Translations under genes and position numbers: made by a program | Notes under the pieces: model-generated | Database searches by the model: none | Seen by the model: the letters and a program-made list of their open reading frames with translations, nothing else | Told to the model about the DNA's origin: nothing | Assembly (NCBI RefSeq): GCF_034931365.1 | Contig: NZ_JAYGII010000007.1 | Location: 35,320 to 99,319, forward strand | DNA length: 64,000 nt | Direction: 5' to 3' | Source of the DNA: Natronospira elongata | Lineage (GTDB): Bacteria; Pseudomonadota; Gammaproteobacteria; Natronospirales; Natronospiraceae | Shown: positions 20,413 through 28,564 of the stretch, piece after piece | How positions within the stretch are numbered: position 1 is the first letter of the stretch | How the letters are laid out: every line of letters starts with the position of its first letter

Positions 20413-21513
20413 ATGGCGGCGACACACTTCATCGGGCTGATGAGCGGTACCAGTCTTGATGGGGTGGATGCCGCCCTGTTGGGCAGCGAGGAAGGACACC
20501 ATGAGCTGCTGGCCGGCGTCACCCGGCCATTCCCTCCGCAGCTGGCCAAGCTGCTCTCCTCCCTGTGTCGCCAGCCAGAGATTGCCCCGGACGTCCTGGC
20601 CGAAGCCGAGACTGCCTTTTGTCAGCAACTGGCGGAAGCCACCGAGGCCCTGCTTCAGGTGGCCGGGTTGGATAAAGACGCGGTAACCGCCGTCGGCAGC
20701 CACGGCCAGACCATCAGGCACCTGCCCGACAAAGGGTGGTCCTGGCAGATCGGCTCGCCCGCCCGCCTGGCCTGCCTGACCGGCCTGCCCGTGGTGGCGG
20801 ATTTTCGCAGTGCCGATCTGGCACGCGGCGGACAGGGCGCGCCGCTCGCCCCCGCCTTCCATCAAGCCTTCTTTTCCAGCCCCGAAGAAACTCGGCTGGT
20901 GCTCAATCTGGGCGGTATCGCCAATGTCTCCCTGCTACGACCGGACCAGGCCCCGATCGGCTGGGACACCGGCCCCGCCAATACCCTGCTGGATGCCTGG
21001 CACCGCAAGCATCACCCCGGCGCCGGCTGGGACCCGGACGGCCAGTGGGCCGCCAGCGGCGAGACCCGGGCTGAACTGCTGCAACGCTTGCTGGATGACG
21101 ATTACTTTCGCCAGGCGCCGCCCAAGAGCACCGGACCGGAACACTTCAATCTGAACTGGCTGGCCAAGCATGGCGGCCGCTCCGTGAGCGCCATCCCGGC
21201 GGCCGACGTGCAGGCGACCCTGCTGGAACTGACTGTTCAGCCCATCGCCGCCATCGCCCGAGCCCACCATGTTGACCGGGTCATTGCCTGCGGGGGAGGA
21301 ACCCACAACCGCACCCTGATGACGCGCCTGGCACATCATCTGGAGAACATTCCGCTGGAAAGCAGCAAGACCCAAGGCCTTGATCCGGATCATGTGGAAA
21401 GCGCCGGCTTCGCCTGGCTGGCGCAACAGCGCTGGAATGGACTGTCCGTTCACCTGTCGGCGGTCACAGGCGCGGATGGCGACGGCACCCTGGGCGGCCT
21501 CTGGCTACCCTGA
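20413..21513 (+). CDS. anmK: Anhydro-N-acetylmuramic acid kinase AnmK
   Basis: AnmK phosphorylates and opens 1,6-anhydro-MurNAc to MurNAc-6-phosphate during peptidoglycan recycling. The 366 residues begin HFIGLMSGTSLDGVDAALL, the phosphate-binding start of the family; LVLNLGGIANVSLL, GWDTGPANTLLDAW and IACGGGTHNRTLM also match. Full length. It is 9 nt after mepM and most likely in one operon with it. ampD, acting one step earlier in the same recycling path, is at 39805-40371. Confidence 0.95.
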   Translation: MAATHFIGLMSGTSLDGVDAALLGSEEGHHELLAGVTRPFPPQLAKLLSSLCRQPEIAPDVLAEAETAFCQQLAEATEALLQVAGLDKDAVTAVGSHGQTIRHLPDKGWSWQIGSPARLACLTGLPVVADFRSADLARGGQGAPLAPAFHQAFFSSPEETRLVLNLGGIANVSLLRPDQAPIGWDTGPANTLLDAWHRKHHPGAGWDPDGQWAASGETRAELLQRLLDDDYFRQAPPKSTGPEHFNLNWLAKHGGRSVSAIPAADVQATLLELTVQPIAAIARAHHVDRVIACGGGTHNRTLMTRLAHHLENIPLESSKTQGLDPDHVESAGFAWLAQQRWNGLSVHLSAVTGADGDGTLGGLWLP

Positions 21514-21518
21514 AAACA

Positions 21519-21536
21519 CCTTCATCAGATTGTCAT
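21519..21536 (+). promoter_or_regulatory. PHO-box-like PhoB site before ppk
   Basis: CCTTCAT and TTGTCAT are two 7-bp half-sites separated by 4 bp, matching the CTGTCAT direct repeat of PhoB boxes at 5 and 6 of 7 positions. It lies about 45 bp before ppk; a weak -10 (TAGGCT) follows 9 bp later. PhoB control of polyphosphate genes is known in other bacteria; here it is inferred. Confidence 0.45.
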
Positions 21537-21581
21537 AGCAATAATCTAGGCTGACGCACTCATCGCATCAGGGCCGTCCTC

Positions 21582-23657
21582 ATGAGTGACGTCGACTTAA
21601 AATCCCAGGATTTATATATCAACCGCGAACTCAGCCTGCTTGAGTTCAATCACAGAGTATTGAACCAGGCCCGCGATCCCGACACCCCCTTGCTGGAACG
21701 TCTGAAGTTCCTGTGCATTGCCACCACGAATCTTGACGAATTCTTCGAGATCCGTGTGGCTGGGCTCAAGCAGAAACTCGAAGCAGGCTCGGTGGAGACA
21801 GGGCCGGACGGCCTACCACCCAAGGAAACGCTGCGCGCCATCAGCCAGCGGGCCAGACAACTGGTGGCGGATCAGTATTACTGTTTCAACCGGGAGCTGC
21901 TGCCTGCCCTGCAAAAGGCCGGCATTCGTATTCTGAAGCGTGACCAATGGAACAACGGGCAGCAAGCCTGGCTGAAGCGATTCTTCCGGGACGAAGTGCA
22001 ACCTTTGCTCAGCCCCATGGGTCTTGACCCTGCGCACCCCTTCCCGCGCATTCTCAACAAAAGCCTCAACTTCGTACTCGCTCTGGAGGGCAAGGATGCC
22101 TTCGGGCGTAACCGTGCCATGGCGGTGCTTCAGGCACCACGTTCCCTGCCCCGGGTCATTCAGCTTCCGCGTCAGCAGGCCGGAAACAAACCACACACCT
22201 TCGTGTTTCTGTCATCGATCATTCATGCCTTTGCCGATGACCTTTTCCCCGGCATGCAGGTCAGCGGCTGCTACCAGTTCCGCGTGACACGAAACAGTGA
22301 TCTGTTCGTCGATGAGGAAGAGGTGGATGATTTGCTGCGCGCCCTGGAGGGGGAACTGCCCGCCCGGCGTTATGGCGACGAAGTTCGGCTGGAGGTCGCC
22401 GATGACTGTCCGGATGACATGGCTGAAGATCTGCTCGTCCAGTTCGGCCTCACTCAGGACGATCTGTATCGGGTCGATGGCCCGGTCAATCTGAACCGTC
22501 TCATGGCGGTCTATGAACGGGTTGACGGCACCGGCCTGAAATACCCCAGTTTCGTCCCTGGCTTACCAAGGAGGCTGGCTCACAACAGCGATATTTTCGA
22601 AGTTCTTCGCAAGCAGGAATTGCTGCTCCACCACCCCTTCGAATCCTTCCTGCCGGTGATCGATTTCGTGCGCCAGGCCTCTGCAGACCCGCAGGTGGTG
22701 GCCGTCAAGCAGACCCTTTACCGCACCGGACCGGAATCGGCGATCGTGAATGCCCTGGTGGAAGCGGCAAAAAGCGGCAAGGAAGTGACGGTGGTGATCG
22801 AACTGCGGGCGCGCTTCGATGAGGCCGACAACATCAACCTGGCCAACCGTCTGCAGGAAGCCGGCGCCCATGTGCTTTACGGCGTAGTGGGGTACAAGAC
22901 CCACGCCAAAATGATTCTCGTGGTTCGGCGGGAGGGGCGTCGCCTGCGTCGCTACGTTCATCTCGGCACCGGAAACTATCATCCCCGCACCGCGCGGCTG
23001 TACACCGACTACGGCCTGCTCTCTGCGGATCGCACCCTGGCCGAGGACGTGCACAAGGTCTTCATGCAGCTCACCAGCCTGGGCAAGGTAAGCAAACTGA
23101 AGAAGATCATTCACAGCCCCTTCACTCTGCACAAGGGGCTGATGGAGCGCATCGACCGGGAGATTGAACATGCCAGCTCCGGCAAGACGGCCCAGCTGAT
23201 CATCAAGGTCAATTCCCTGGTGGAACCCGCCTTGATTCGCCGGCTGTACGAAGCCTCGGCCGCCGGCGTGCAGATTGACTGCATCGTGCGCGGCATGTGC
23301 AGCCTGCGACCGGGCGTGAAGGGCGTCTCCGATCACATCCGGGTACGCTCGATCGTCGGTCGCTTCCTCGAACACACCCGGGTGTTCTGGTTCCTGAATG
23401 GTGGCGATGATGAGGTCTTCTGCGCCAGTGCCGACCTGATGGAGCGCAATCTGTTTCGACGGGTGGAGACCTGCTTTCCGGTACAGGAAAAGACCGCTCA
23501 CCGACGCCTGAGCCGGGACCTGAAAAGCTATCTCAAGGACAACTCCCAAGCTTGGGCGCTGCAGAGCGACGGGCAATATCGCCTGCTGACGCCTGGGCGG
23601 ACTAAGCCACACACTGCTCAGGCGGCGTTGCTTGACGATCTGGCCGAGCGCAGTTGA
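21582..23657 (+). CDS. ppk: Polyphosphate kinase 1
   Basis: PPK1 builds inorganic polyphosphate from the gamma phosphate of ATP. The 691-residue protein begins INRELSLLEFNHRVL, the family N-terminal helix bundle, and carries the autophosphorylated histidine in GYKTHAKMIL (H441) and the second conserved histidine in FLEHTRVFWF (H598), with HLGTGNYHPRTARLYTDYG between. Full length. It converges on ppx, whose stop is 33 nt beyond; together they set polyphosphate level. A PHO-box-like site lies upstream. Confidence 0.95.
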   Translation: MSDVDLKSQDLYINRELSLLEFNHRVLNQARDPDTPLLERLKFLCIATTNLDEFFEIRVAGLKQKLEAGSVETGPDGLPPKETLRAISQRARQLVADQYYCFNRELLPALQKAGIRILKRDQWNNGQQAWLKRFFRDEVQPLLSPMGLDPAHPFPRILNKSLNFVLALEGKDAFGRNRAMAVLQAPRSLPRVIQLPRQQAGNKPHTFVFLSSIIHAFADDLFPGMQVSGCYQFRVTRNSDLFVDEEEVDDLLRALEGELPARRYGDEVRLEVADDCPDDMAEDLLVQFGLTQDDLYRVDGPVNLNRLMAVYERVDGTGLKYPSFVPGLPRRLAHNSDIFEVLRKQELLLHHPFESFLPVIDFVRQASADPQVVAVKQTLYRTGPESAIVNALVEAAKSGKEVTVVIELRARFDEADNINLANRLQEAGAHVLYGVVGYKTHAKMILVVRREGRRLRRYVHLGTGNYHPRTARLYTDYGLLSADRTLAEDVHKVFMQLTSLGKVSKLKKIIHSPFTLHKGLMERIDREIEHASSGKTAQLIIKVNSLVEPALIRRLYEASAAGVQIDCIVRGMCSLRPGVKGVSDHIRVRSIVGRFLEHTRVFWFLNGGDDEVFCASADLMERNLFRRVETCFPVQEKTAHRRLSRDLKSYLKDNSQAWALQSDGQYRLLTPGRTKPHTAQAALLDDLAERS

Positions 23658-23689
23658 TTGCGGAAAGCCGTGACCTAGGCCGAATTTAC

Positions 23690-25225
23690 TTAACTGCGAA
23701 GGTCAAAACGGAGACCAGCGGCCTGCTCGAAATCCACTTCTTCTGCCAGGTCGTCCGCCAACAAGGGGTGTCGCTCCAGCCAGCCGTCCGGCAATGTCAG
23801 AGTCCAGGCAGTCGGGCGGTCGGCAGCGAAACGGAGTGTGGGCACCCCGTCCCGCGCCCGGTGCAACACAATCGCCACTCGAAGCAGGCAGGCCAGATGC
23901 AGCCCGAAGGGCCGATGCCGATGAGCCAGCTCATCCAGCACCCGACGGGATAACTTCTTGCGCTGCAATCGGGCGAGCACGGAGAGCATGGACTGGTCAT
24001 CGCGGGAGAAGCCCGCCATGTCGGCGTGTCCCAGGATATAGGCACCATGCCGGTGGTGCTGGCTGTGGGAAACGGCCATGCCGATCTCGTGCAGGCAGGC
24101 CGCCCAGCGGAGAAACTCGCGAGTTTCCGGCCGCTGATCCAGCCCCCAGGGCACCGCGACGGCATCCCAGGCCTCCACGGCCGTGCGGGCCACGGCGCGT
24201 CCATGAGCACGGTCCATGCGATAGCGCCCCATCATGGCGGTCACCGTGCGATCACGTACATCCCGGTGACGCACCCGCCCGGCCATATCTTCCAGCAAAC
24301 CCTCCCTCAGGGCCCCGGGGGCGATCTCCATACGCTGGATGTCGAGGGCTTCGAAGACGGCTCTCAGAATGGCCGTGCCCCCCGGCAGAATGGGCACCCG
24401 GTCCGGGCGCAGCTCGGGGTAATCGTCCGCCTTGGGGCGCCCCCTCGACACCAGGTCGTCACAGAGGGCGCTGAGACTGTCGAGGGTGATCCCGGACTCG
24501 CTCCAGCCCCGGGCTTCGGCGATGGCGGCGATGGAACGGATAGTGCCCGAGGCACCCAGGGCCTGGCCCCAGCCGGCCCGCCGATAGGCCGGTGCAACGC
24601 CACTGATCTCGCCGCGCGCAATCCGAAGGGCCCGCTTCATGTTCGACCGACTCACCTCGCCACCATCAAAGCAGCGCTCGGTCAGGGAAACCGAGCCCAT
24701 GCCCAGAGATTCCAGCAGTTTGGGGCGAGCCCCCTGGCCAAGAATGACTTCCGTGCTACCACCACCTATATCCAGCACCAGGCGCGCCTCGTCACCTTCG
24801 GTCACAACCGGCGTTGCCCCGGCGTAGATCAGTCGCGCTTCCTCGAAGCCGGAAATGATCTCGATGGGATGCCCGAGGGCAGCCTCGGCGGCCTCAAGAA
24901 AGTCCCGACTGTCACCGGCGCGTCGCAGGGCATCGGTACCAACGGCCCGGACCTGAGTGGAATCCATGCCCTTGAGGCGCTCGCCGAAGCGGGACAGGCA
25001 GGCCAGTGCCCGGGTACGTGCCTCCGGCGCAAGGTCACCGTCCTCGCTCAAGCCGCTGCGCAGACGCACGGTTTCCTTGATGCGGTCAATCACGTGCAGA
25101 TCCCGACCACTCAGGCGGGCTACGATGAGATGGAAGCTGTTCGAGCCCAGATCAATGGCCGCCAGCAGTCGTTCACCACGCGCCAATGACCACAACTCCC
25201 TGACCTGTTCCACCCCTGCCCCCAT
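23690..25225 (-). CDS. ppx: Exopolyphosphatase Ppx/GppA family
   Basis: Releases phosphate from polyphosphate ends, or hydrolyses pppGpp in GppA members. The 511-residue protein has the ASKHA phosphate motif IDLGSNSFHLIVARL near residue 25, LDIGGGSTEVILG, and a C-terminal HD-like helical domain (about 320-510), the bacterial Ppx layout. GGAGGG precedes the ATG. Facing ppk argues for exopolyphosphatase over guanosine pentaphosphatase, though the families are not separable by eye. Confidence 0.9.
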   Translation of the reverse strand: MGAGVEQVRELWSLARGERLLAAIDLGSNSFHLIVARLSGRDLHVIDRIKETVRLRSGLSEDGDLAPEARTRALACLSRFGERLKGMDSTQVRAVGTDALRRAGDSRDFLEAAEAALGHPIEIISGFEEARLIYAGATPVVTEGDEARLVLDIGGGSTEVILGQGARPKLLESLGMGSVSLTERCFDGGEVSRSNMKRALRIARGEISGVAPAYRRAGWGQALGASGTIRSIAAIAEARGWSESGITLDSLSALCDDLVSRGRPKADDYPELRPDRVPILPGGTAILRAVFEALDIQRMEIAPGALREGLLEDMAGRVRHRDVRDRTVTAMMGRYRMDRAHGRAVARTAVEAWDAVAVPWGLDQRPETREFLRWAACLHEIGMAVSHSQHHRHGAYILGHADMAGFSRDDQSMLSVLARLQRKKLSRRVLDELAHRHRPFGLHLACLLRVAIVLHRARDGVPTLRFAADRPTAWTLTLPDGWLERHPLLADDLAEEVDFEQAAGLRFDLRS

Positions 25226-25252
25226 GCTCTGCCCTCCGGTTCAAGCCAGGCA

Positions 25253-25281
25253 TAAAGAAAGGGGGCGCCACCGGCACCCCC
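25253..25281 (-). terminator. Rho-independent terminator after erpA
   Basis: GGGGGCGCC pairs with GGCACCCCC (one G-U pair) around a 3-nt loop; on the reverse strand it is followed by TTTCTTTATG. It lies about 40 nt after the erpA stop and 28 nt before the ppx start. Confidence 0.75.
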
Positions 25282-25318
25282 CTCGAGTCAATTCAGACAT
25301 TGTTCCCGAACCACGGCC

Positions 25319-25696
25319 TCATACCGCGAAAGAGGAGCCACAACCACAGGTCGTGGAGGCGTTGGGGTTTCGGATAACGAACTGAGCTCCTTCCAGACCC
25401 TCGGTATAGTCGATCTCGGCGCCCATGAGATATTGGACGCTCATGGGGTCCACCAGCAGCGTGACACCATCATTTCTGATCTCTGTGTCACCTTCCGTGA
25501 TTTCTTCATCGAAGGTAAACCCGTACTGGAAACCGGAGCACCCGCCACCGCTGACGAAAACCCGCAGCTTAAGCTGGTCGTTGCCCTCTTCGCTGATCAG
25601 CTCACGGACTTTCCGGGCGGCCGCGTCGGTGAAAATCAATGCCTCGGGGATCTGGCCACCATTATCGGACTCGGGCACGTAGGTTTGGGTACTCAT
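25319..25696 (-). CDS. erpA: Iron-sulfur cluster insertion protein ErpA
   Basis: A-type carrier that hands Fe-S clusters to target enzymes, in Escherichia coli including the isoprenoid pathway enzymes. The 125-residue protein has the three ligand cysteines: C53 in SGGGCSGFQYGF, and C117 and C119 in TTCGCGSSFAV. The long N-terminus and the CGCGSSF end favour ErpA over IscA. It is downstream of the bactofilin gene on the same strand (46-nt gap) and ends at a terminator. Confidence 0.95.
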   Translation of the reverse strand: MSTQTYVPESDNGGQIPEALIFTDAAARKVRELISEEGNDQLKLRVFVSGGGCSGFQYGFTFDEEITEGDTEIRNDGVTLLVDPMSVQYLMGAEIDYTEGLEGAQFVIRNPNASTTCGCGSSFAV

Positions 25697-25742
25697 GGCT
25701 GTCTTGACCTCCAGGTCTCGGGATTGCTCGGGCCATTATACG

Positions 25743-26282
25743 TCATTGACTGCCAGACACCTTGCCGTCCCGGGACTGGGTCCCCGGCTCAAAGCGGCCC
25801 TGGCCCTCACGGCCACGCTGTTCTGCACCACCCGCCGACTGTGCACCGCGATCGCGATCAGCTGGCCGGCTCTGATTCGGCTGATTGCCGCCCTTCTCGA
25901 GTAACAGGGGCTTCTCCGCAGGCTTGTGCACCATCTTGCCGTTGACGCTGGCACCCACCGCCATTTCGACCAGATTGTAGTAGACGTCGCCGTTCACTTT
26001 CGCATGGGCCTCCAGCTCAAGCCGCTCACGGGAATAGACATCCCCGGTGACGGTCCCGTCCAGCACAATATGGGGCACCTTTACATCACCTTCGATGACG
26101 CCGTGCTGACTGACGCTGATGACGCAATTGTCACCGTCGGCCAGTACATTGCCCCTGACGGTGCCATCAACATGCATGCCACCCTTGAATTTGACGTCCC
26201 CGGTGATCTCAGTGTTGCGGCCCACCAGGGTCTCGATCTTGGCGCTCCGGGCGCCCTTGCTCTTGTTTCCGCTGCCCCACAT
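25743..26282 (-). CDS. Bactofilin (polymer-forming cytoskeletal protein)
   Basis: Bactofilins self-assemble into membrane-associated filaments that place wall-modifying enzymes. The 179-residue protein has a central beta-helical repeat domain (about 18-125) with regular turns such as GDVKFKGGMHVDGTVRGN and GDVKVPHIVLDGTVTGDV, and a disordered, Gln/Arg/Gly-rich tail (about 130-179). GGAGGC lies about 10 nt before the ATG. It lies between a coiled-coil membrane protein gene and erpA, all on one strand. Confidence 0.9.
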   Translation of the reverse strand: MWGSGNKSKGARSAKIETLVGRNTEITGDVKFKGGMHVDGTVRGNVLADGDNCVISVSQHGVIEGDVKVPHIVLDGTVTGDVYSRERLELEAHAKVNGDVYYNLVEMAVGASVNGKMVHKPAEKPLLLEKGGNQPNQSRPADRDRGAQSAGGAEQRGREGQGRFEPGTQSRDGKVSGSQ

Positions 26283-26357
26283 GCTCGGGTGTGCCTCCGA
26301 TCCGGTTAGGGAGCCCCGACCTCAAGCGGCGAGGACTCCGTCATCAGTCTGACCAGT

Positions 26358-27071
26358 CTAGCGCTCCAGCTCCGGCCACTCAAAACTTTCCTCGATCTGG
26401 CTGCGATTGCGCCCTCGCGGGCTGACGGTCACTGAAACCTGTTCCGGCTCAAAGCCCTCCGGGAGACGCAGGCGACCGTCAAATCCCTGAAAGTAGCGGA
26501 AGGAAAAGGCCAGATTGTCGTGATCCCCCAGCTCCGAAACATCCAGGCTGAGCGACTCGTCATCCTGCCTTCCCTCCACCGCCAGCCTGATCTCACCCTC
26601 CACCCGACGGTCATGGGTCATGGCCTGGATGAGCATCAGTGTAAAGCGGTACTCGCCGTCTTCCCGTCCTGGTGAAATACTGAACTCCTGGATCTGGAGA
26701 CCACTCTGCCCGTCCTCGGGTGAAACGATCCCGCGGTAGAAGGCCAGCTCTTCCTCCAGGCCCTGAATCTCGTCCTGCAGTGACAAGAGGTCCTGTCTCA
26801 GGTTCTCCCGGGCGGCCTGATTCACTTCCTGAGCCCGCTCCAGGACCGCGAGGCGATCGCGCAAACGAGTCTCAAGTTGTTCCGCCTGTTCCAACTGAGA
26901 CTGCATGGCCTCCCTTTCGGCTCGCGCTTCCGTCTGAAAATACCCCCCATCGGTCAAGCCACGCTGGTAGGCATAGATGACCGCCGTGATTGCCAGCAGC
27001 AGAAGAATGGCGATGGTGATTCGATAACGCCAGGGCCGGTAGGCTTTGACCACGAGACTATGGGTTGTCAT
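26358..27071 (-). CDS. Membrane-anchored coiled-coil protein of DUF6776 type
   Basis: A 237-residue protein with one N-terminal membrane segment (about 17-35, RITIAILLLLAITAVIYAY), a coiled coil from about 45 to 110 rich in Glu, Gln and Leu, and a beta-rich C-terminal domain (about 120-225). The order matches the uncharacterised DUF6776 family that neighbours bactofilin and erpA genes in other gammaproteobacteria. Function unknown; a periplasmic role in envelope morphology is a guess based on the bactofilin neighbour. The AAGG directly before the ATG makes the exact start less certain. Confidence 0.7.
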   Translation of the reverse strand: MTTHSLVVKAYRPWRYRITIAILLLLAITAVIYAYQRGLTDGGYFQTEARAEREAMQSQLEQAEQLETRLRDRLAVLERAQEVNQAARENLRQDLLSLQDEIQGLEEELAFYRGIVSPEDGQSGLQIQEFSISPGREDGEYRFTLMLIQAMTHDRRVEGEIRLAVEGRQDDESLSLDVSELGDHDNLAFSFRYFQGFDGRLRLPEGFEPEQVSVTVSPRGRNRSQIEESFEWPELER

Positions 27072-27180
27072 GCCTTGCTTGACCTCGGATGGGAAGGGTA
27101 ATACCTGCCAACCTTTGCTATCTTACGGAGACTGGCGGTTGCCGAAAAGCATAGAATTCGCTTGTCCGGGGAAGTTGTAA

Positions 27181-27594
27181 ATGCTGACACTGAAAGCCTT
27201 TCACATAATCTTCATGGTGACCTGGTTCGCCGGCCTCTTCTATCTGCCTCGGCTATACATCTATCACCGGGCGGCCGAGGATCCCGTTTCCCGGGATCGA
27301 TTTCAGATCATGGAACACCGGCTCTGGGTCATCATGACCATCGGCGCGGCACTGACACTGGCCAGTGGCCTGTGGCTCATCGCCATGGCCTGGTGGCCCA
27401 TGCCGGGCTGGCTGCACGCCAAGCTGGCTCTGGTGGCGGCACTGTTCGCCTATCACTTCTACTGCCTGCGGCTAAACCGCCTGTTCCGGGTCGACCGCAT
27501 GCCCCACTCGGATCGCTTCCTGCGCATCTTCAACGAGCTACCGGCATTGGCCCTGGTGGCCATTGTCCTGCTGGCGGTACTCAAGCCCTTCTAG
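27181..27594 (+). CDS. hemJ: Protoporphyrinogen oxidase HemJ
   Basis: HemJ oxidises protoporphyrinogen IX to protoporphyrin IX, the next-to-last step of haem synthesis. The 137-residue protein has four membrane segments, with conserved H8 in KAFHIIFMVTWFAGLFYLPR and the later GLWLIAMAW and HAKLALVAALFAYH segments. GGGGAAG lies 6 nt before the ATG. It is divergent from the DUF6776 gene and convergent with bacterioferritin, whose stop is 8 nt beyond. Confidence 0.85.
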   Translation: MLTLKAFHIIFMVTWFAGLFYLPRLYIYHRAAEDPVSRDRFQIMEHRLWVIMTIGAALTLASGLWLIAMAWWPMPGWLHAKLALVAALFAYHFYCLRLNRLFRVDRMPHSDRFLRIFNELPALALVAIVLLAVLKPF

Positions 27595-27601
27595 CTGGCC
27601 T

Positions 27602-28072
27602 CTAGCCAGCAGTCTGGGACTGGATGTAGTTTTCCAGGCCCATCTTGTCGATCAGGCCCAGTTCGGTCTCGAGAAAATCCACATGCTCTTCCTCGTCCCG
27701 CAGGATGCTCACAAAGAGATCCCGGGAGACGTAATCGCCAACGGATTCAGCATGGGTGATGGCGGCCTTGAGGTCCGTGTGCCCCGAAAGCTCCAGCTTC
27801 AGATCACATTCCAGCACTTCCTTGACGTCCTCACCCACCATAAGCTTATCCAGATCCTGGAGATTGGGCAGGCCCTCAAGGAACAGAATCCTCTCGATCA
27901 GGGCATCGGCGTGCTTCATCTCATCGATGGATTCCTCGTATTCCTTTTTTCCGAGCCGTTCCATGCCCCAGCTCTGCAGCATGCGGGCGTGGAGGAAATA
28001 CTGGTTGATCGCGGTCAGCTCATTTTTGAGGATACGGTTGAGGTGCTGGATGATGCTGCTGTGGCCTTTCAT
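27602..28072 (-). CDS. bfr: Bacterioferritin Bfr
   Basis: A haem-binding 24-subunit cage that oxidises and stores iron. The 156-residue protein has the haem ligand M52 in SIDEMKHADALIERILFLEG and the ferroxidase residues E18, E51 and H54, with the second pair in the ILRDEEEHVDFLE region. It lies downstream of bfd on the same strand (139-nt gap), the common pairing for storage and release. I see no separate Fur box directly upstream. Confidence 0.95.
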   Translation of the reverse strand: MKGHSSIIQHLNRILKNELTAINQYFLHARMLQSWGMERLGKKEYEESIDEMKHADALIERILFLEGLPNLQDLDKLMVGEDVKEVLECDLKLELSGHTDLKAAITHAESVGDYVSRDLFVSILRDEEEHVDFLETELGLIDKMGLENYIQSQTAG

Positions 28073-28211
28073 TGCCTTCTCCCGCTGAGAATGGGTTCAT
28101 CCGTGGGAACGTCTGACCTCGGGAGTCTATAGCAGTTCGACGCGGGGGCGGAAGTGGCAACAGAAACGGAAGAGCAATTAACCGGTCTCAGGGACGATTC
28201 CGGGATCGATA

Positions 28212-28415
28212 TCAGGCGGCAACGGCTTCCAGAAGGCTGTGCTTGCCCAATTGGCGCAGGCGGCTGACGAGCTGCTCACGCACGGCCTCTTCACAGGTAC
28301 CGCAGGCGGTGGCCACGCCGAGACGGTCCATCAGGCACGGCAGACTGTGGGCGCCCTCATCGATGGCGGCCAGAATGGCCCGGTCAGAGACCGCGTTACA
28401 GACACACACGTACAT
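28212..28415 (-). CDS. bfd: Bacterioferritin-associated ferredoxin Bfd
   Basis: Bfd reduces the iron core of bacterioferritin through its [2Fe-2S] cluster so that iron can be released. The 67-residue protein has the four ligand cysteines C4, C6, C38 and C41 in MYVCVCNAVS and TACGTCEEAV. An upstream in-frame ATG at 28442 would add nine residues, but GGAGGT sits properly only before the ATG at 28415, which also gives the normal length. A Fur-box-like site in a -35/-10 pair lies about 40 bp upstream, matching the need for Bfd under iron starvation. Confidence 0.92.
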   Translation of the reverse strand: MYVCVCNAVSDRAILAAIDEGAHSLPCLMDRLGVATACGTCEEAVREQLVSRLRQLGKHSLLEAVAA

Positions 28416-28442
28416 GGCGCACCTCCTGCAATTGACAATCAC

Positions 28443-28472
28443 AGCTTAAATGCAAATGAGAATGATTGTCAA
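28443..28472 (-). promoter_or_regulatory. Fur-controlled promoter of bfd
   Basis: Reverse strand TTGACA (28472-28467) and TAAGCT (28448-28443) are 18 bp apart. GCAAATGAGAATGATTGTC (28452-28470) in the spacer matches the 19-bp Fur consensus at 13 positions. Confidence 0.6.
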
Positions 28473-28564
28473 TAACGAGCAAACAACAACTCGCCGGCCC
28501 TCGGGAACGGGAAAAGAGGCGCCTCCATGCACCCCTGGCTCCCCTCCCCCAATCCACAGGGATT

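Noticed and set aside
24026..25189. Plus-strand open frame of 387 codons antisense to ppx
   Set aside because: ppx has clear motifs and a ribosome site; the antisense frame has neither.
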